NCBI GenBank assembly: GCA_965204775.1
Contig: CBDBFH010000019.1
Coordinates: 81,289 to 145,288, forward strand
DNA length: 64,000 nt
Direction of reading: 5' to 3'
From: CBDBFH01 sp965204775
GTDB lineage: Bacteria > Pseudomonadota > Alphaproteobacteria > JAPOUT01 > G958296285
Made by a program: the position numbers and the translations under genes. The notes under the pieces were generated by a model. It was given only the letters and a program-made list of their open reading frames with translations, ran no database searches and was not told the origin of the DNA. Below are positions 30,340 through 40,731 of this stretch, in pieces; within the stretch, counting starts at the first letter, position 1, and each line of letters begins with the position of its first letter.

Positions 30340-30627
30340 ATGTCGCTGGCAGGAACATGGAATCTCAAAGTCTCGACGCCGATGGGCGAACAGACCCCGG
30401 TCTTGACCGTCAATGCCGACGGGAGCGGCAAGATGGACTCGCCGCAAGGGAAGGTCGAGTTCAGCGGGGGGCAGATCGAAGGCGAGTCGATCACGGTTAA
30501 ATTCAAGATGAAGGTGATGGGGACCGAGATTGACGCCACCCTTTCGGGCAAGGCCGAGGGGGACAAGATCAGCGGTCAGATCGCCACGGCGATGGGCAAC
30601 GCCTCTTTTACCGGAGCCCGGGCTTAA
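30340..30627 (+). CDS. small hypothetical protein, predicted beta-rich
   Basis: A 95-residue protein with no signal peptide or membrane segment. It is built of alternating beta-type strands and Gly turns: GTWNLKVSTPMGEQT, then NADGSGKMDSPQGKVEF, then GQIEGESITVKFKMKVMG, then KAEGDKISGQIATAMG. The repeated pattern suggests a small barrel or sandwich. I do not recognise a named family; similar short GTW-x-tPMG proteins occur as hypotheticals in alphaproteobacteria. ATG 30340 has GAGGAG upstream. It sits on the plus strand between mdh and sucC, convergent with mdh (nine bases apart) and divergent from sucC across the 11-bp repeat array. Function unknown. Confidence 0.75.
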   Translation: MSLAGTWNLKVSTPMGEQTPVLTVNADGSGKMDSPQGKVEFSGGQIEGESITVKFKMKVMGTEIDATLSGKAEGDKISGQIATAMGNASFTGARA

Positions 30628-30636
30628 GGCCTGGGA

Positions 30637-31930
<1,294 letters not shown>

Positions 31931-31965
31931 GATTTGCCTCTTGGCTTTGTGCGCCCGAGGCGCGC

Positions 31966-32406
31966 ATGATCGGCATCATGGAGCAGGACCGCGCATGGAG
32001 CAAGCAGCGCGCCCCCGGCCTGGCGCAGATTGAGGCGCTGGCCCGCGAGGCCTTTGCGCGGCTACCTGCAATTTTTCGTGAACAATGCGCCAATCTGGTC
32101 ATCCGGGTGGAGGAGTTTCCGGAGGAGCGGATTGTCGATCACTTCAAACTGGACAGCCCCTTCGACTTGATGGGGCTGTATCATGGCAGCGCCCTGACCA
32201 GCCGTTCGGTTCTGGACACGGCCGCCGGGCCGGACATGGTGTTTCTCTACCGCCGTCCGATTCTCGACCACTGGGCCGAGCAGGAGGAGGCGCTGGGGGA
32301 TTTGGTTGCGCATATTCTGATTCATGAGATCGGCCATCATTTCGGCTTTTCCGACGCGGACATGGATTCGGCGGAGGCGCAGGCCGCGCGGGCGGAGAGG
32401 GGGTAG
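31966..32406 (+). CDS. small zincin-type metallopeptidase family protein
   Basis: A 146-residue protein of the short zincin group (Pfam Zincin_1-like). The zinc motif [14 protein letters not shown] is near residue 122, with an upstream FDLMGLYHG and a [12 protein letters not shown] strand. The fold is that of a single metzincin-like domain without propeptide or signal. The in vivo substrate is unknown. ATG 31966 is used; ATG 31978 is also possible. Its last 70 bases overlap the 3' end of thpR on the other strand. Confidence 0.85.
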   Translation: MIGIMEQDRAWSKQRAPGLAQIEALAREAFARLPAIFREQCANLVIRVEEFPEERIVDHFKLDSPFDLMGLYHGSALTSRSVLDTAAGPDMVFLYRRPILDHWAEQEEALGDLVAHILIHEIGHHFGFSDADMDSAEAQAARAERG

Positions 32407-32933
32407 ACCCGCTCGACCCGATAAGGCCCGCCGCCGCCGGGCCGGGCTGAGAAGAGGGCGAAGCGCGAGGCGGTCCATTTCTGGCGCAAGGAGAGCGCAT
32501 GGGCTGCGGTCCAGTTTTGGATTTGCCTTTGATCCGGAGCGCGCAGGCGGGCGAGCGTGATATGGGGGGTGAATCTGCGCCGTTCGGGGGCATGTCCGGC
32601 GCGAACCAGCGCGCGGGCGACCTGGCGCTGAAGGGCGCGCAGGGCGGGGGCGGGGCGCAGTTTGGCATAAAGTGCGCGCGGCCCGGCGCGGGCCGCGAAC
32701 AGACCGGCCCCGTCCAGTTCGATCTCCAGTGGATCGGCGGCGGCGCATTCCAGCCGCGCCAGGTGCCGGTCGATCTCCTCGGCCCGGGCCGGGGCGGCGG
32801 CGCCGATGAAGCATAAAGTCAGATGAAGATCGCCCGGCGCAACCCAGCGCGCCCCGGCGATGCCGCCCCGGCAGGCCGCCAATTGCCCGGCGAGGGCGGA
32901 TGGCAGTTCGAGGGCGGTGAACAGGCGGAGCAA
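32337..32933 (-). CDS. thpR: RNA 2',3'-cyclic phosphodiesterase (2H family)
   Basis: A ~198-residue 2H phosphoesterase. Both catalytic HxTx motifs are visible, HLTLCFIG (~41) and HITLARLR (~136), and the N terminus LRLFTALELP is typical. It opens cyclic phosphate ends of RNA in family members. The start is not an ATG: TTG 32933 fits the family N terminus and lies five bases after the asd stop. The last ~18 residues (after VYPL) go beyond the family end and overlap the zincin gene on the other strand. The frame could extend far upstream, but only through asd. Confidence 0.85.
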   Translation of the reverse strand: MLRLFTALELPSALAGQLAACRGGIAGARWVAPGDLHLTLCFIGAAAPARAEEIDRHLARLECAAADPLEIELDGAGLFAARAGPRALYAKLRPAPALRALQRQVARALVRAGHAPERRRFTPHITLARLRAPDQRQIQNWTAAHALSLRQKWTASRFALFSARPGGGGPYRVERVYPLSARAACASAESMSASEKPK

Positions 32934-32938
32934 GAGGT

Positions 32939-33964
32939 TCAGGCGGCGCGCTGCTTCAAAGCGCCGGCGCACAGACGCTCGGCGATCTGGATCGCATTGA
33001 GCGCGGCCCCCTTGCGCAGATTGTCGGCGACGACCCACAGATTGAGGCCGGAGGGCACGGTCGGATCGCGCCGGATGCGGGAGACGAAGACCGGGTCCCG
33101 GCCTTCGGCTTCCAGCGGGGTCATATAGCCGCCATCGCGCCGCTCGTCGAGCAGGGTGCAGCCGGGGGCGCGGCGGATGGCCGCGCGCGCCTGCGCTTCG
33201 CTCAAAGGGCGGGCGAGCTGCACATTGACCGCCTGGGCATGGCCGACCATCACCGGAACCCGCGCGCAAGCGGCGGTCAGTTTGATCGCCGGATCGAGAA
33301 TTTTGGCGGTTTCGGCGGCGATTTTGCTCTCCTCGCCGGTGTTGCCGTCCTCGGCGAAGCCGCCGCATTGGGGGACGACATTGAAGGCGAGCCTTTTGGG
33401 CAGGACGGGCGGGGGGGCGGGGCTTTGGTCGAGGGCGGCGCGGGCTTCGGCGGCGAGGCCCTCCATCGCCCGGCGGCCTGCGCCCGAGGCCGACTGGTAG
33501 GTTGCGACCACGACGCGCTGGATGTGCGCGGCCTGATGGAGCGGCTGGAGGGCGATCAGCAATTGCGCGGTCGAGCAATTGGGATTGGCGATGATGTTGG
33601 CGGCGGGCGGGGCGGCGAGCAGATGGCCGTTGATTTCAGGGATGATCAGCGGCACTTCGGGATGGAGCCGGAAATGCGAGGAGTTGTCGATGACCAGGCA
33701 GCCGGCGCGCGCGGCCAGGGGGGCGGCGGCGGCGGCGCATTCGGCAGGCAACGCGAAAAAGGCGAGATCGCAAGAGGCGAAATCAAATCCGTCCAGAGCC
33801 TCGACCGCAAGCCGGCGCGCGCCGCAAGACAGCTGCGCGCCGGCGCTGGCCGGCGAGGCGAGGGCATGGATGGCGGCGGCGGGAAAGTTGCGCCGGGCGA
33901 GGAGCGCGATCATCAGGCGCCCGACATTTCCGGTCGCCCCGGCGACGGCGATGGTCAGAGCCAT
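32939..33964 (-). CDS. asd: aspartate-semialdehyde dehydrogenase
   Basis: A 341-residue enzyme. The NADP motif is IAVAGATGNVGRLMI, the active-site Cys is in NPNCSTAQLLIAL, and the base His and substrate residues are in RVPVMVGHAQAVN. It reduces aspartyl phosphate to the semialdehyde, feeding lysine/DAP, threonine and methionine synthesis. ATG 33964 has AGGAGGAG upstream; a longer frame to 34033 lies within the leuB gap and is rejected. It ends a minus-strand series from leuC to asd. Confidence 0.96.
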   Translation of the reverse strand: MALTIAVAGATGNVGRLMIALLARRNFPAAAIHALASPASAGAQLSCGARRLAVEALDGFDFASCDLAFFALPAECAAAAAPLAARAGCLVIDNSSHFRLHPEVPLIIPEINGHLLAAPPAANIIANPNCSTAQLLIALQPLHQAAHIQRVVVATYQSASGAGRRAMEGLAAEARAALDQSPAPPPVLPKRLAFNVVPQCGGFAEDGNTGEESKIAAETAKILDPAIKLTAACARVPVMVGHAQAVNVQLARPLSEAQARAAIRRAPGCTLLDERRDGGYMTPLEAEGRDPVFVSRIRRDPTVPSGLNLWVVADNLRKGAALNAIQIAERLCAGALKQRAA

Positions 33965-33983
33965 GAGTCTCCTCCTTGGAGGG

Positions 33984-35105
33984 TCACGATTGCCCGGCGG
34001 GAGCGGGGTCGTCAAGCGCCTGCAGGACGGCATCGCCCATCTGGGCGGTGGTTACGACGTCGTCGGCGGGTCCGGCGATATCGGCGGTGCGCGCGCCGCG
34101 GGCCAGCGCCAGGCCAACCGCAGCCTCCAGCCGGTCGGCGGCGGCGGGGCGGGACAGGCCGGTGCGCAAGGCCATGGCCAGAGACAAGATCATGGCCAGA
34201 GGATTGGCCTGTCCGCGCCCGGCAATATCGGGGGCCGAGCCATGCACCGGCTCATAAAGGCCGGGCGCGCCGGGCGCGCCCAGCGAGGCCGAGGGCAGCA
34301 TGCCCAGCGATCCGGTCAGCATGGCCGCCTGATCGGAGAGCAGATCGCCGAACAGATTATCGGTCACGATCACGTCGAATTGCTTGGGCTCGCGCACCAA
34401 CTGCATCGCGCAATTGTCGGCGAGCATATGCTGCAAGGCAAGGTCGGGGTAGTCCTCGCGGTGGAGGCGGGTGATTTCCTCGCGCCAGAGAAGTCCGCTT
34501 TCCATGACATTGGATTTTTCAACCGAGGTGACCTGGCCGCGGCGCGTCCGGGCGAGATCAAACGCGGCGCGCCCGACCCGGCGGATTTCCTCGCTGTCAT
34601 AGACTTGGGTGTTGACCGCGCGCCGCCGGTTTTCGCCCAGTTGGGTGATGCCGCGCGGCGTGCCGAAATAGATTCCACCGGCCAGTTCGCGCACGATCAT
34701 GATATCCAGCCCTTCAACTTTCTCCGGCTTGAGAGCGGAAGCGCCGGTCAGAGCCGGGGGGCAAATGGCGGGGCGCAGATTGGCGAAGAGATCGAGCTGT
34801 TTGCGCAGCGCGAGGAGTCCGGCTTCCGGGCGCGCCTCATAAGGGACGCCGGCCCATTTGGGTCCGCCGACTGCGCCCAGGAAAATGGCGTCAACTTTGG
34901 CGGCTTTTTCGATCAGGCCGGGGGCGAGCGCGGCCTGATGAGCGTCATAGGCGGCGCCGCCGATCAGCTCTTCCTGGAGGTGGAAGTGGAGTCCGGCATG
35001 GGCTTCGAACCAGCCGAGGACGCGGCGCAGCTGGCCCATGACCTCGGGTCCGATGCCGTCGCCGGGCAGGAGCAGGAGGCGAAGCGGGGGGCTCACCTCG
35101 CGCAT
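33984..35105 (-). CDS. leuB: 3-isopropylmalate dehydrogenase
   Basis: A 373-residue beta-decarboxylating dehydrogenase. [20 protein letters not shown] is the N-terminal signature. Typical IPMDH features are [40 protein letters not shown], and the C-terminal [12 protein letters not shown] and [12 protein letters not shown]. It catalyses the third step of leucine synthesis. It lies 12 bases after a lipoprotein gene that separates it from leuD. Confidence 0.97.
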   Translation of the reverse strand: MREVSPPLRLLLLPGDGIGPEVMGQLRRVLGWFEAHAGLHFHLQEELIGGAAYDAHQAALAPGLIEKAAKVDAIFLGAVGGPKWAGVPYEARPEAGLLALRKQLDLFANLRPAICPPALTGASALKPEKVEGLDIMIVRELAGGIYFGTPRGITQLGENRRRAVNTQVYDSEEIRRVGRAAFDLARTRRGQVTSVEKSNVMESGLLWREEITRLHREDYPDLALQHMLADNCAMQLVREPKQFDVIVTDNLFGDLLSDQAAMLTGSLGMLPSASLGAPGAPGLYEPVHGSAPDIAGRGQANPLAMILSLAMALRTGLSRPAAADRLEAAVGLALARGARTADIAGPADDVVTTAQMGDAVLQALDDPAPAGQS

Positions 35106-35117
35106 GGGCGCGGCGGC

Positions 35118-35801
35118 CTATTGGCCTCCGGCATAGGGGGTTTTGCCTTCGGTGACGGCGCGGACATCTTGCAGGCTCTGGCGAATTTCGGAGGGCTGGG
35201 TGGCCATCATTCTGGCGACCGCGCTGACCGAAGCCGCCTCGCCCGGGCCGCCGAGCGGCGCGCCGATCAGGCGGGCCTTTTCGGCGAGCAATTCGATGGT
35301 CAGGATTTCCTCTTCCGAGAGGGCCTGGGCGGTGGCTTCGGCCTCCCAGAGGCCGTTGGCGAGGTCTCCGTCCGGCTCGTAGGCGGAATGGGCGAGGGTG
35401 AAGCCGCTGTCCACGAGGACGGCGTTGGGGCTGGGCAGGAGAAAGGCGTCGGCGCGCGCGCAGGCTTCGCGCTCGCACAGGGCGATGGCCGCGCTGAGGG
35501 TGGTCGCCCCGCGGGCGCGATGATCCAGCGCCGCCGGAGCGTGGATCCAGACCTGCCAGGCGGGGCGCTCCGGGGTTGAGACGTCGCGGGTTTCGATGAT
35601 CTGATAGTCGGCGGCATCCGCGCCGACCTCGACGGCATCCTGGACCGGCAGCACCCTTTGGGCGACCGCTGCCGGGTCTTCCTGGCTTGGGACGGGAACT
35701 TCCGGCGCGGCGGCCTCTTCGTCGTCGGAGCAGGCGGCGGGCAGCAGGGCCAGGGCGAGAATCAGGCTGGACGCGAAAATGCGCAGGCGCAAGAGGCTCA
35801 T
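35118..35801 (-). CDS. hypothetical lipoprotein
   Basis: A 227-residue protein with a signal peptide (LILALALLP) ending in a lipobox LLPAAC, so probably lipid-anchored at Cys 24. An acidic segment (DDEEAAAPE) follows, then a mixed domain with IIETRDVSTPERPAWQVWI and the stretch ALDHRARGATTLSAAI. I do not recognise a named family. It lies between leuD and leuB on the same strand, a spot where hypothetical genes are common in alphaproteobacteria. A role in leucine synthesis is not implied by sequence. Confidence 0.8.
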   Translation of the reverse strand: MSLLRLRIFASSLILALALLPAACSDDEEAAAPEVPVPSQEDPAAVAQRVLPVQDAVEVGADAADYQIIETRDVSTPERPAWQVWIHAPAALDHRARGATTLSAAIALCEREACARADAFLLPSPNAVLVDSGFTLAHSAYEPDGDLANGLWEAEATAQALSEEEILTIELLAEKARLIGAPLGGPGEAASVSAVARMMATQPSEIRQSLQDVRAVTEGKTPYAGGQ

Positions 35802-35923
35802 AAAACTCTCCTCATTTTCCTTGTGCGTTTCTTGTGCGGGTTTTTGGGCAGAACGTCGTGCGCGCCGGTTTCTTTATGGCGGACGCGCCGGGCGGGAGCG
35901 GCGATTCTAGACCGGATTTTTGG

Positions 35924-36529
35924 TTAAATCCAGCCGTAATTCTGCTTCTGGCGCGCCTCGAAATCTTTGATCTGATTCTGTTTTTCGAGGGTGAGCGCGA
36001 TATCGTCGAGGCCTTCGAGCAGGCAGCGCTTGTGGAAGGGATCGATTTCGAAGCGCAGACAGCCGCCGTCCGGGCCGCGGATTTCCTGTTTTTCGAGGTC
36101 GATAGTGATTGGGGCATTGGCGCCGCGCCGGGCGTCGTCGAGGAGTTTGGCGATCTCCTCTTCGGGCAGCGTGACCGGTAGCAGGCCGTTTTTGAAGCAG
36201 TTGCTGTGGAAGATGTCGGCAAATGACGGGGCGATGACGCAGGCAATGCCGAAATCCTTGAGGGCCCAGACCGCATGTTCGCGGCTGGAGCCGCAGCCAA
36301 AATTGTCTCCGGCAATGAGGATTTTGGCGTTTTTGTATTTGGGCTGGTTGAGGACGAAACCGGAAATCTCCTTTCCGTCGGCGGAGCGGCGCAGTTCGTC
36401 GAACAGGGCGCCGCCCAGCCCGTCGCGGGTGATGGTCTTGAGGAACTGCTTGGGGATGATCATGTCGGTGTCGACATTGTCCATCGGCAAGGGCGCGGCG
36501 GTGGCGGTGAAACTCTTAAATTTCTTCAT
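35924..36529 (-). CDS. leuD: 3-isopropylmalate dehydratase small subunit
   Basis: A 201-residue swivel subunit. It begins [20 protein letters not shown], then [18 protein letters not shown], then [20 protein letters not shown] and [18 protein letters not shown]. With LeuC it isomerises isopropylmalate. ATG 36529 gives the family start, with AAGGA 14 bases upstream. A TTG at 36583 overlaps the leuC stop (TTGA) and would add 18 residues of low similarity. Confidence 0.95.
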   Translation of the reverse strand: MKKFKSFTATAAPLPMDNVDTDMIIPKQFLKTITRDGLGGALFDELRRSADGKEISGFVLNQPKYKNAKILIAGDNFGCGSSREHAVWALKDFGIACVIAPSFADIFHSNCFKNGLLPVTLPEEEIAKLLDDARRGANAPITIDLEKQEIRGPDGGCLRFEIDPFHKRCLLEGLDDIALTLEKQNQIKDFEARQKQNYGWI

Positions 36530-36579
36530 GAGGGGAGGTCCTTGCTGTGTGCTCGGCGGGGGTTTTGCGCCGGGTTTGC

Positions 36580-37995
36580 TCAAAGTTTTCTGACATCGAC
36601 GAAATGGCCGGCGATGGCGGCCGCCGCGGCCATGGCCGGGGAGACCAGATGGGTGCGTCCGGCGCGGCCCTGGCGGCCTTCAAAATTGCGGTTGGAGGTC
36701 GAGGCGCAGCGCTCTTCGGGCGCGAGGCGGTCGGCGTTCATCGCCAGGCACATCGAGCAGCCCGGCTCGCGCCATTCGAAGCCAGCCCGGCGGAAAACCG
36801 CGTCCAGGCCTTCGGCTTCGGCCTGCGCCTTGACCAGGCCGGAGCCGGGCACGACCATGGCGCTGACCCGCCCGGCGACCTGCCCGCCCATCCGGCGCAG
36901 GATGTGGGCGGCGGCGCGCAAATCCTCGATTCGCCCATTGGTGCATGAGCCGATAAAGACCCGGTCGATCGGGATTTCGGTCATCCCGGTTCCCGGCTTC
37001 AGGTCCATATAGTCGAGGGCGCGGCGCATCGCCCGGGCGCGGGCCGGGCCGGGGGCGCGCTGTGGATCGGGAACCCGGCCGGTGACCGGAACCACATCTT
37101 GCGGGCTGGTCCCCCAGGTGACGAGGGGCGGAAGGTCGCGGGCATCCAGTTCGACCTCGGCCGCGAAGCGCGCGCCCGGATCGCTGGGCAATCTGCGCCA
37201 GTAGCGGCAGGCCGCCTGCCAGAGCCGCCCTTTGGGGGCGAGGGGGCGGCCCGCCAGATAGGCGAAGGTGGTCTCGTCGGGGGCGATCAGACCGGCGCGC
37301 GCGCCGGCCTCGATCGACATGTTGCACACCGTCATCCGCTCTTCCATCGACAGGGCGCGGATCGCGGCGCCGTCATATTCGATGACATGGCCGGTCGCGC
37401 CGCCCGCGCCGATCTCGCCGATGATCGCCAGAACGATGTCCTTGGCGCCGACTCCTTGCGGGGCGGGGCCGTTGACCCGGATGCGCATATTGCGCGCGCG
37501 GGCCTGCGGCAGGGTCTGGGTGGCGAGGACGTGCTCGACCTCGGAGGTGCCGATGCCGTGGGCCAGCGCGCCGAAGGCGCCATGAGTCGAGGTGTGGCTG
37601 TCGCCGCAGACGATGGTCGCGCCGGGCAGGGTGAAGCCCTGTTCGGGGCCGACGATATGGACGATTCCCTGCCGCCGGTCGTCCATGGCGAAGAAGGGAA
37701 TGCCGAACTCGGCGCAGTTTCCAGCGAGGGTCTCGACCTGGAGGCGCGAGTCGGGATCGGCAATGCCCCGGGCGCGATCCCGGGTCGGGACATTGTGGTC
37801 GGCGACGGCGAGGGTTTTGTGCGGGGCGCGCACTTTGCGGCCCGCAAGGCGCAGGCCCTCGAAGGCCTGCGGGCTGGTCACCTCATGGACGAGATGGCGG
37901 TCGATATAGATCAGGGCGGGGCCGTTCGCCGGGGCGTCGACGAGATGGGCCTGCCAGATTTTGTCATAAAGGGTTTGGGGAAGAGAGTCGGCCAT
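36580..37995 (-). CDS. leuC: 3-isopropylmalate dehydratase large subunit
   Basis: A 471-residue aconitase-family enzyme. Iron-sulfur ligands are the Cys in [17 protein letters not shown] and the two in CSMCLAMN. Other marks are [36 protein letters not shown] and [10 protein letters not shown]. It works with LeuD on isopropylmalate. It lies 48 bases after the rplS stop, so leuC may be read from the ribosomal-protein transcript. Confidence 0.97.
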   Translation of the reverse strand: MADSLPQTLYDKIWQAHLVDAPANGPALIYIDRHLVHEVTSPQAFEGLRLAGRKVRAPHKTLAVADHNVPTRDRARGIADPDSRLQVETLAGNCAEFGIPFFAMDDRRQGIVHIVGPEQGFTLPGATIVCGDSHTSTHGAFGALAHGIGTSEVEHVLATQTLPQARARNMRIRVNGPAPQGVGAKDIVLAIIGEIGAGGATGHVIEYDGAAIRALSMEERMTVCNMSIEAGARAGLIAPDETTFAYLAGRPLAPKGRLWQAACRYWRRLPSDPGARFAAEVELDARDLPPLVTWGTSPQDVVPVTGRVPDPQRAPGPARARAMRRALDYMDLKPGTGMTEIPIDRVFIGSCTNGRIEDLRAAAHILRRMGGQVAGRVSAMVVPGSGLVKAQAEAEGLDAVFRRAGFEWREPGCSMCLAMNADRLAPEERCASTSNRNFEGRQGRAGRTHLVSPAMAAAAAIAGHFVDVRKL

Positions 37996-38043
37996 GACGG
38001 GTTTCAGCCTCGCCAGCCTGGCGCGTCGTGCGCCGGGGCGGGA

Positions 38044-38440
38044 TCAGGCGGGGTTTGGGGCGGGGGGCTTTTTGTGGAGGGGGCTGCGCTTTTCGGCGAT
38101 GCGGGCGGCTTTGCCGCGCCGGGCGCGCAGATAATAGAGTTTGGCGCGGCGCACCCGCCCGCGCCGGAGCACTTTGACGGCGGCCAGCGCCGGGCTGGCG
38201 AGGGGAAAGACCCGCTCAACGCCCTCGCCATGAGAGATTTTTGCGCACGGTGAAACTTTCCCGCGCCCGCCTTCGGCTACGGGCGATGCACACGCCCTCA
38301 AAGACCTGAATGCGCTCGCGCCTGCCCTCGACGACTTTGACGTCGACCTGCAGCATATCGCCGGGGGCGAAGGCGGGAATGGTCTTGCCGCCCATGATGC
38401 GCGCCTGATAGGCGTTTTCGAATTCTTCGACCGGATTCAT
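38044..38440 (-). CDS. rplS: 50S ribosomal protein L19, interrupted by a one-base frameshift
   Basis: The gene is read in two frames. The first, from ATG 38440, gives [20 protein letters not shown] ... RESFTVRK and then runs to a false stop at 38216 (tail NLSWRGR). The second continues the L19 sequence from [13 protein letters not shown] to a stop at 38044. The join is a run of five T at 38238-38242 (five A on the coding strand); removing one base restores a normal ~131-residue L19. L19 sits at the subunit interface and is expected to be needed for growth, so a sequencing or assembly slip is the simplest reading. Translational or transcriptional slippage is possible. A GGGAGG precedes the start, which overlaps the trmD stop (ATGA). 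Confidence 0.9.
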
Positions 38441-39216
38441 CTGCGCCTCCCGGAAGGGGGCTGATAGCATAAATCCGGCGCGGGCGCGAGATTTTGCGCG
38501 TTGGGTGGCGCGCCGCGCGGCAGATCGGGGCGGCGGGCGGCGGTGCGGGCGCGGGCCTGAGCGGCGCGCCAGCGCGCGATTTCGTGGTGATTGCCTGAGG
38601 TCAAGACGGAGGGGATGGCGCGCGCGCGCCACTGACGGGGCCGGGTATAGTGGGGGTATTCGAGCAATCCGCCTTCGAAACTTTCCTCTCTGAGCGAGGC
38701 GGCCTGGCCGGCAACGCCGGGCAGAAGGCGCACGGCAGCCTCAATCAGGGCCATGGCGGCGGTTTCGCCTCCGGCGAGGACGAAATCGCCGACGCTGATT
38801 TCTTCCAGCTCATAGGCTTCGATGACGCGCTGGTCGACGCCTTCGAAGCGCCCGCACAACAAGGTTGCGCCCGGCCCCTGGGCCAGTTCGCGCACACGCT
38901 TCTGGCGCAGCGGCGCACCGGCGGGGGTCAGAAAAATGAAGGGGGCCCTGGCCCCGGCGGCTTTGGCGGCGTCGAGCGCCGGGCCGGCGACATCGGCTCT
39001 GAGCACCATGCCCGGTCCGCCGCCCGCCGGGGGGCTGTCGACCCGGGCGCCAATCCGGCCCGCCGGGCGGGCGAAGCGGCGCAAATCCAGCGTCTCCAGC
39101 GCCCAGAGTTTGCGGGCGAGCGCCCGGCCCGGAACGCTCGCGCCCAGGGGGCCGGGGAAAAGTTCGGGCAACAAGGTCAAGACCACCGCCCGCCAGCATT
39201 CCGGCATTCGGGTCAT
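38437..39216 (-). CDS. trmD: tRNA (guanine-N1)-methyltransferase
   Basis: A 259-residue SPOUT methyltransferase. [15 protein letters not shown] begins the family region. The knot includes [14 protein letters not shown] and [16 protein letters not shown], and [10 protein letters not shown] is the specific late motif. It methylates G37 of tRNAs reading C-starting codons. ATG 39216 has a GGAG at good distance; a TTG at 39246 would add 10 residues. The order rpsP-trmD-rplS holds, but rimM, normally between rpsP and trmD, is absent: only 36 bases separate them. Confidence 0.95.
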   Translation of the reverse strand: MTRMPECWRAVVLTLLPELFPGPLGASVPGRALARKLWALETLDLRRFARPAGRIGARVDSPPAGGGPGMVLRADVAGPALDAAKAAGARAPFIFLTPAGAPLRQKRVRELAQGPGATLLCGRFEGVDQRVIEAYELEEISVGDFVLAGGETAAMALIEAAVRLLPGVAGQAASLREESFEGGLLEYPHYTRPRQWRARAIPSVLTSGNHHEIARWRAAQARARTAARRPDLPRGAPPNAQNLAPAPDLCYQPPSGRRR

Positions 39217-39252
39217 CGGCTTTTTCTCCAGGAGCGCCGCGCTCAAGCGGGT

Positions 39253-39732
39253 CTAGCCGCCGCCGGCTTCCCCGGTCTTTTGATCTGCGTTTGTGGTTTG
39301 GTCCACAGACTCTTGCTTTTCTTTGGGTTCGTCCACGGTTGCGGCGTCTTCTTCGGGCGCGGCGGGCGCGGCCTGCGGCGCCGGGGTTTGGGCGGATTTG
39401 GCCTCCTCTGCGGCTTTTTCCCGCCGCTCTTGCGCCTTCTTGCGCAGGCGGCCCTTGTGCGGATTGTCGCGCGCGGTTGCGGGCACGACCTTTTCGCACT
39501 CCAAAAACCGGGCGACCCGGTCGCTGGGCTGTGCGCCGCGGGCGAGCCAAACTTTGACTTTCTCCAGATCAAGCGCCATGCGCGGACCGGCCCCGGCGGC
39601 GCGCAAGGGATCATAGGTGCCCAGTTTGGCCAGGAACCGCCCGTCGCGCGGGGCGCGGGCGTCGGCGACGACGATCCGGTAAAAGGGCCGTTTTTTCGCT
39701 CCCCTGCGGGCGAGCCGGATGCGCAAACTCAT
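39253..39732 (-). CDS. rpsP: 30S ribosomal protein S16 with long C-terminal tail
   Basis: A 159-residue protein. Residues 1-85 are a standard S16 ([46 protein letters not shown]). The tail (~90-159) is a charged helix rich in Lys, Arg and Glu followed by an Ala/Pro/Glu/Gln low-complexity end. Tails of this type occur in other alphaproteobacterial S16 but this one is long. ATG 39732 gives the canonical start. It is the first gene of rpsP-trmD-rplS and diverges from dapF. Confidence 0.95.
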   Translation of the reverse strand: MSLRIRLARRGAKKRPFYRIVVADARAPRDGRFLAKLGTYDPLRAAGAGPRMALDLEKVKVWLARGAQPSDRVARFLECEKVVPATARDNPHKGRLRKKAQERREKAAEEAKSAQTPAPQAAPAAPEEDAATVDEPKEKQESVDQTTNADQKTGEAGGG

Positions 39733-39864
39733 GAAGGGCCTGTCTGGAAGCGCGGGGCTTTGCCCCCGCCCCGGCTGATCCCGGGCGGGGGAGAGTAGGC
39801 ATGGGGGCCGGAATGTGTCAAGAAGAGCCGTTCCGCATTTTGGGCGAAGCAGGCGGCGAGCCGG

Positions 39865-40731
39865 ATGCAAGACAGGCGCTTTTACAAGATGAGCGGGCTG
39901 GGCAATGACTTTGTCATTTTCGATGCGCGCAAAGAGCCGCTTGCCCCCTTGCCGGAGGCGCTGGTGCGGCGGATCGCCGACCGGCGGGCGGGCCCCGGCT
40001 GCGACCAGTTGCTGGTGATCGGGCCGGGCGCGGCGCAGAGCGATGCGCGGATGGAGATTTACAATGCCGACGGCAGTTCAAGCCAGGCCTGCGGCAACGG
40101 GGCGCGCTGTGTTGCGGCGTTGTTGATGGAGGAGAGCGGGCGCGGGAATGTGCGGCTGGCGACGCCGGGCGGGGTGGCGGCCTGCGAGCGGGCGGGGGCG
40201 GCGATTCGGGCCGATCTGGGCCGCCCGCGTTTTGGCTGGCACGAGATTCCGCTGGCCGGGCCGGCGCGCGACACGCTTCTGGTCGAGCTTCCGGGCGAAG
40301 CGGGCGAAGCGGGGCCGTTCACGGCGGTCAATATCGGCAATCCTCATGCGGTGTTTTTCCCCGAGGCGGAGGAGCGGATTGTGCTGCACGAAGCGGGCCC
40401 GCGTTTTTGCCGGCATCCGATTTTTCCTGAAGGGGCCAATATTTCCTTTGTCCGGGTCGAGGGGCGGGCGCGTCTGCGGGTCCGGGTCTGGGAGCGGGGG
40501 GCGGGCGCGACGGCGGCCTGCGGGACGGCGGCCTGCGCCAGTCTGGCCGCCGCCGCGCGCCGGGGGCGCAGCCGACGCACGGCGCGCGTCCAGCTGCCCG
40601 GCGGGGCGCTGGAGATCGAATGGCGCGAGAGGGACGATCACCTTCTGATGACCGGCCCGGCCCGGTTCGATTATGCCGGGCGGATCTGCGCGCAGGGCGC
40701 GCGCCTGACCGGCTGGCGGCGGGCGCGATGA
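39865..40731 (+). CDS. dapF: diaminopimelate epimerase
   Basis: A 288-residue epimerase. Both active-site cysteines are visible, in [13 protein letters not shown] (Cys ~76) and [15 protein letters not shown] (Cys ~217), and [14 protein letters not shown] is the N-terminal motif. It converts LL- to meso-diaminopimelate for peptidoglycan and lysine. The stop overlaps the mtaB start (ATGA). The dapF-mtaB pair is typical of alphaproteobacteria. Confidence 0.97.
   Translation: MQDRRFYKMSGLGNDFVIFDARKEPLAPLPEALVRRIADRRAGPGCDQLLVIGPGAAQSDARMEIYNADGSSSQACGNGARCVAALLMEESGRGNVRLATPGGVAACERAGAAIRADLGRPRFGWHEIPLAGPARDTLLVELPGEAGEAGPFTAVNIGNPHAVFFPEAEERIVLHEAGPRFCRHPIFPEGANISFVRVEGRARLRVRVWERGAGATAACGTAACASLAAAARRGRSRRTARVQLPGGALEIEWRERDDHLLMTGPARFDYAGRICAQGARLTGWRRAR

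Noticed and set aside
38044..38440. rplS as a true pseudogene
   Set aside because: Both halves are well conserved and the gene is expected to be essential; a one-base slip in a homopolymer is a simpler explanation.
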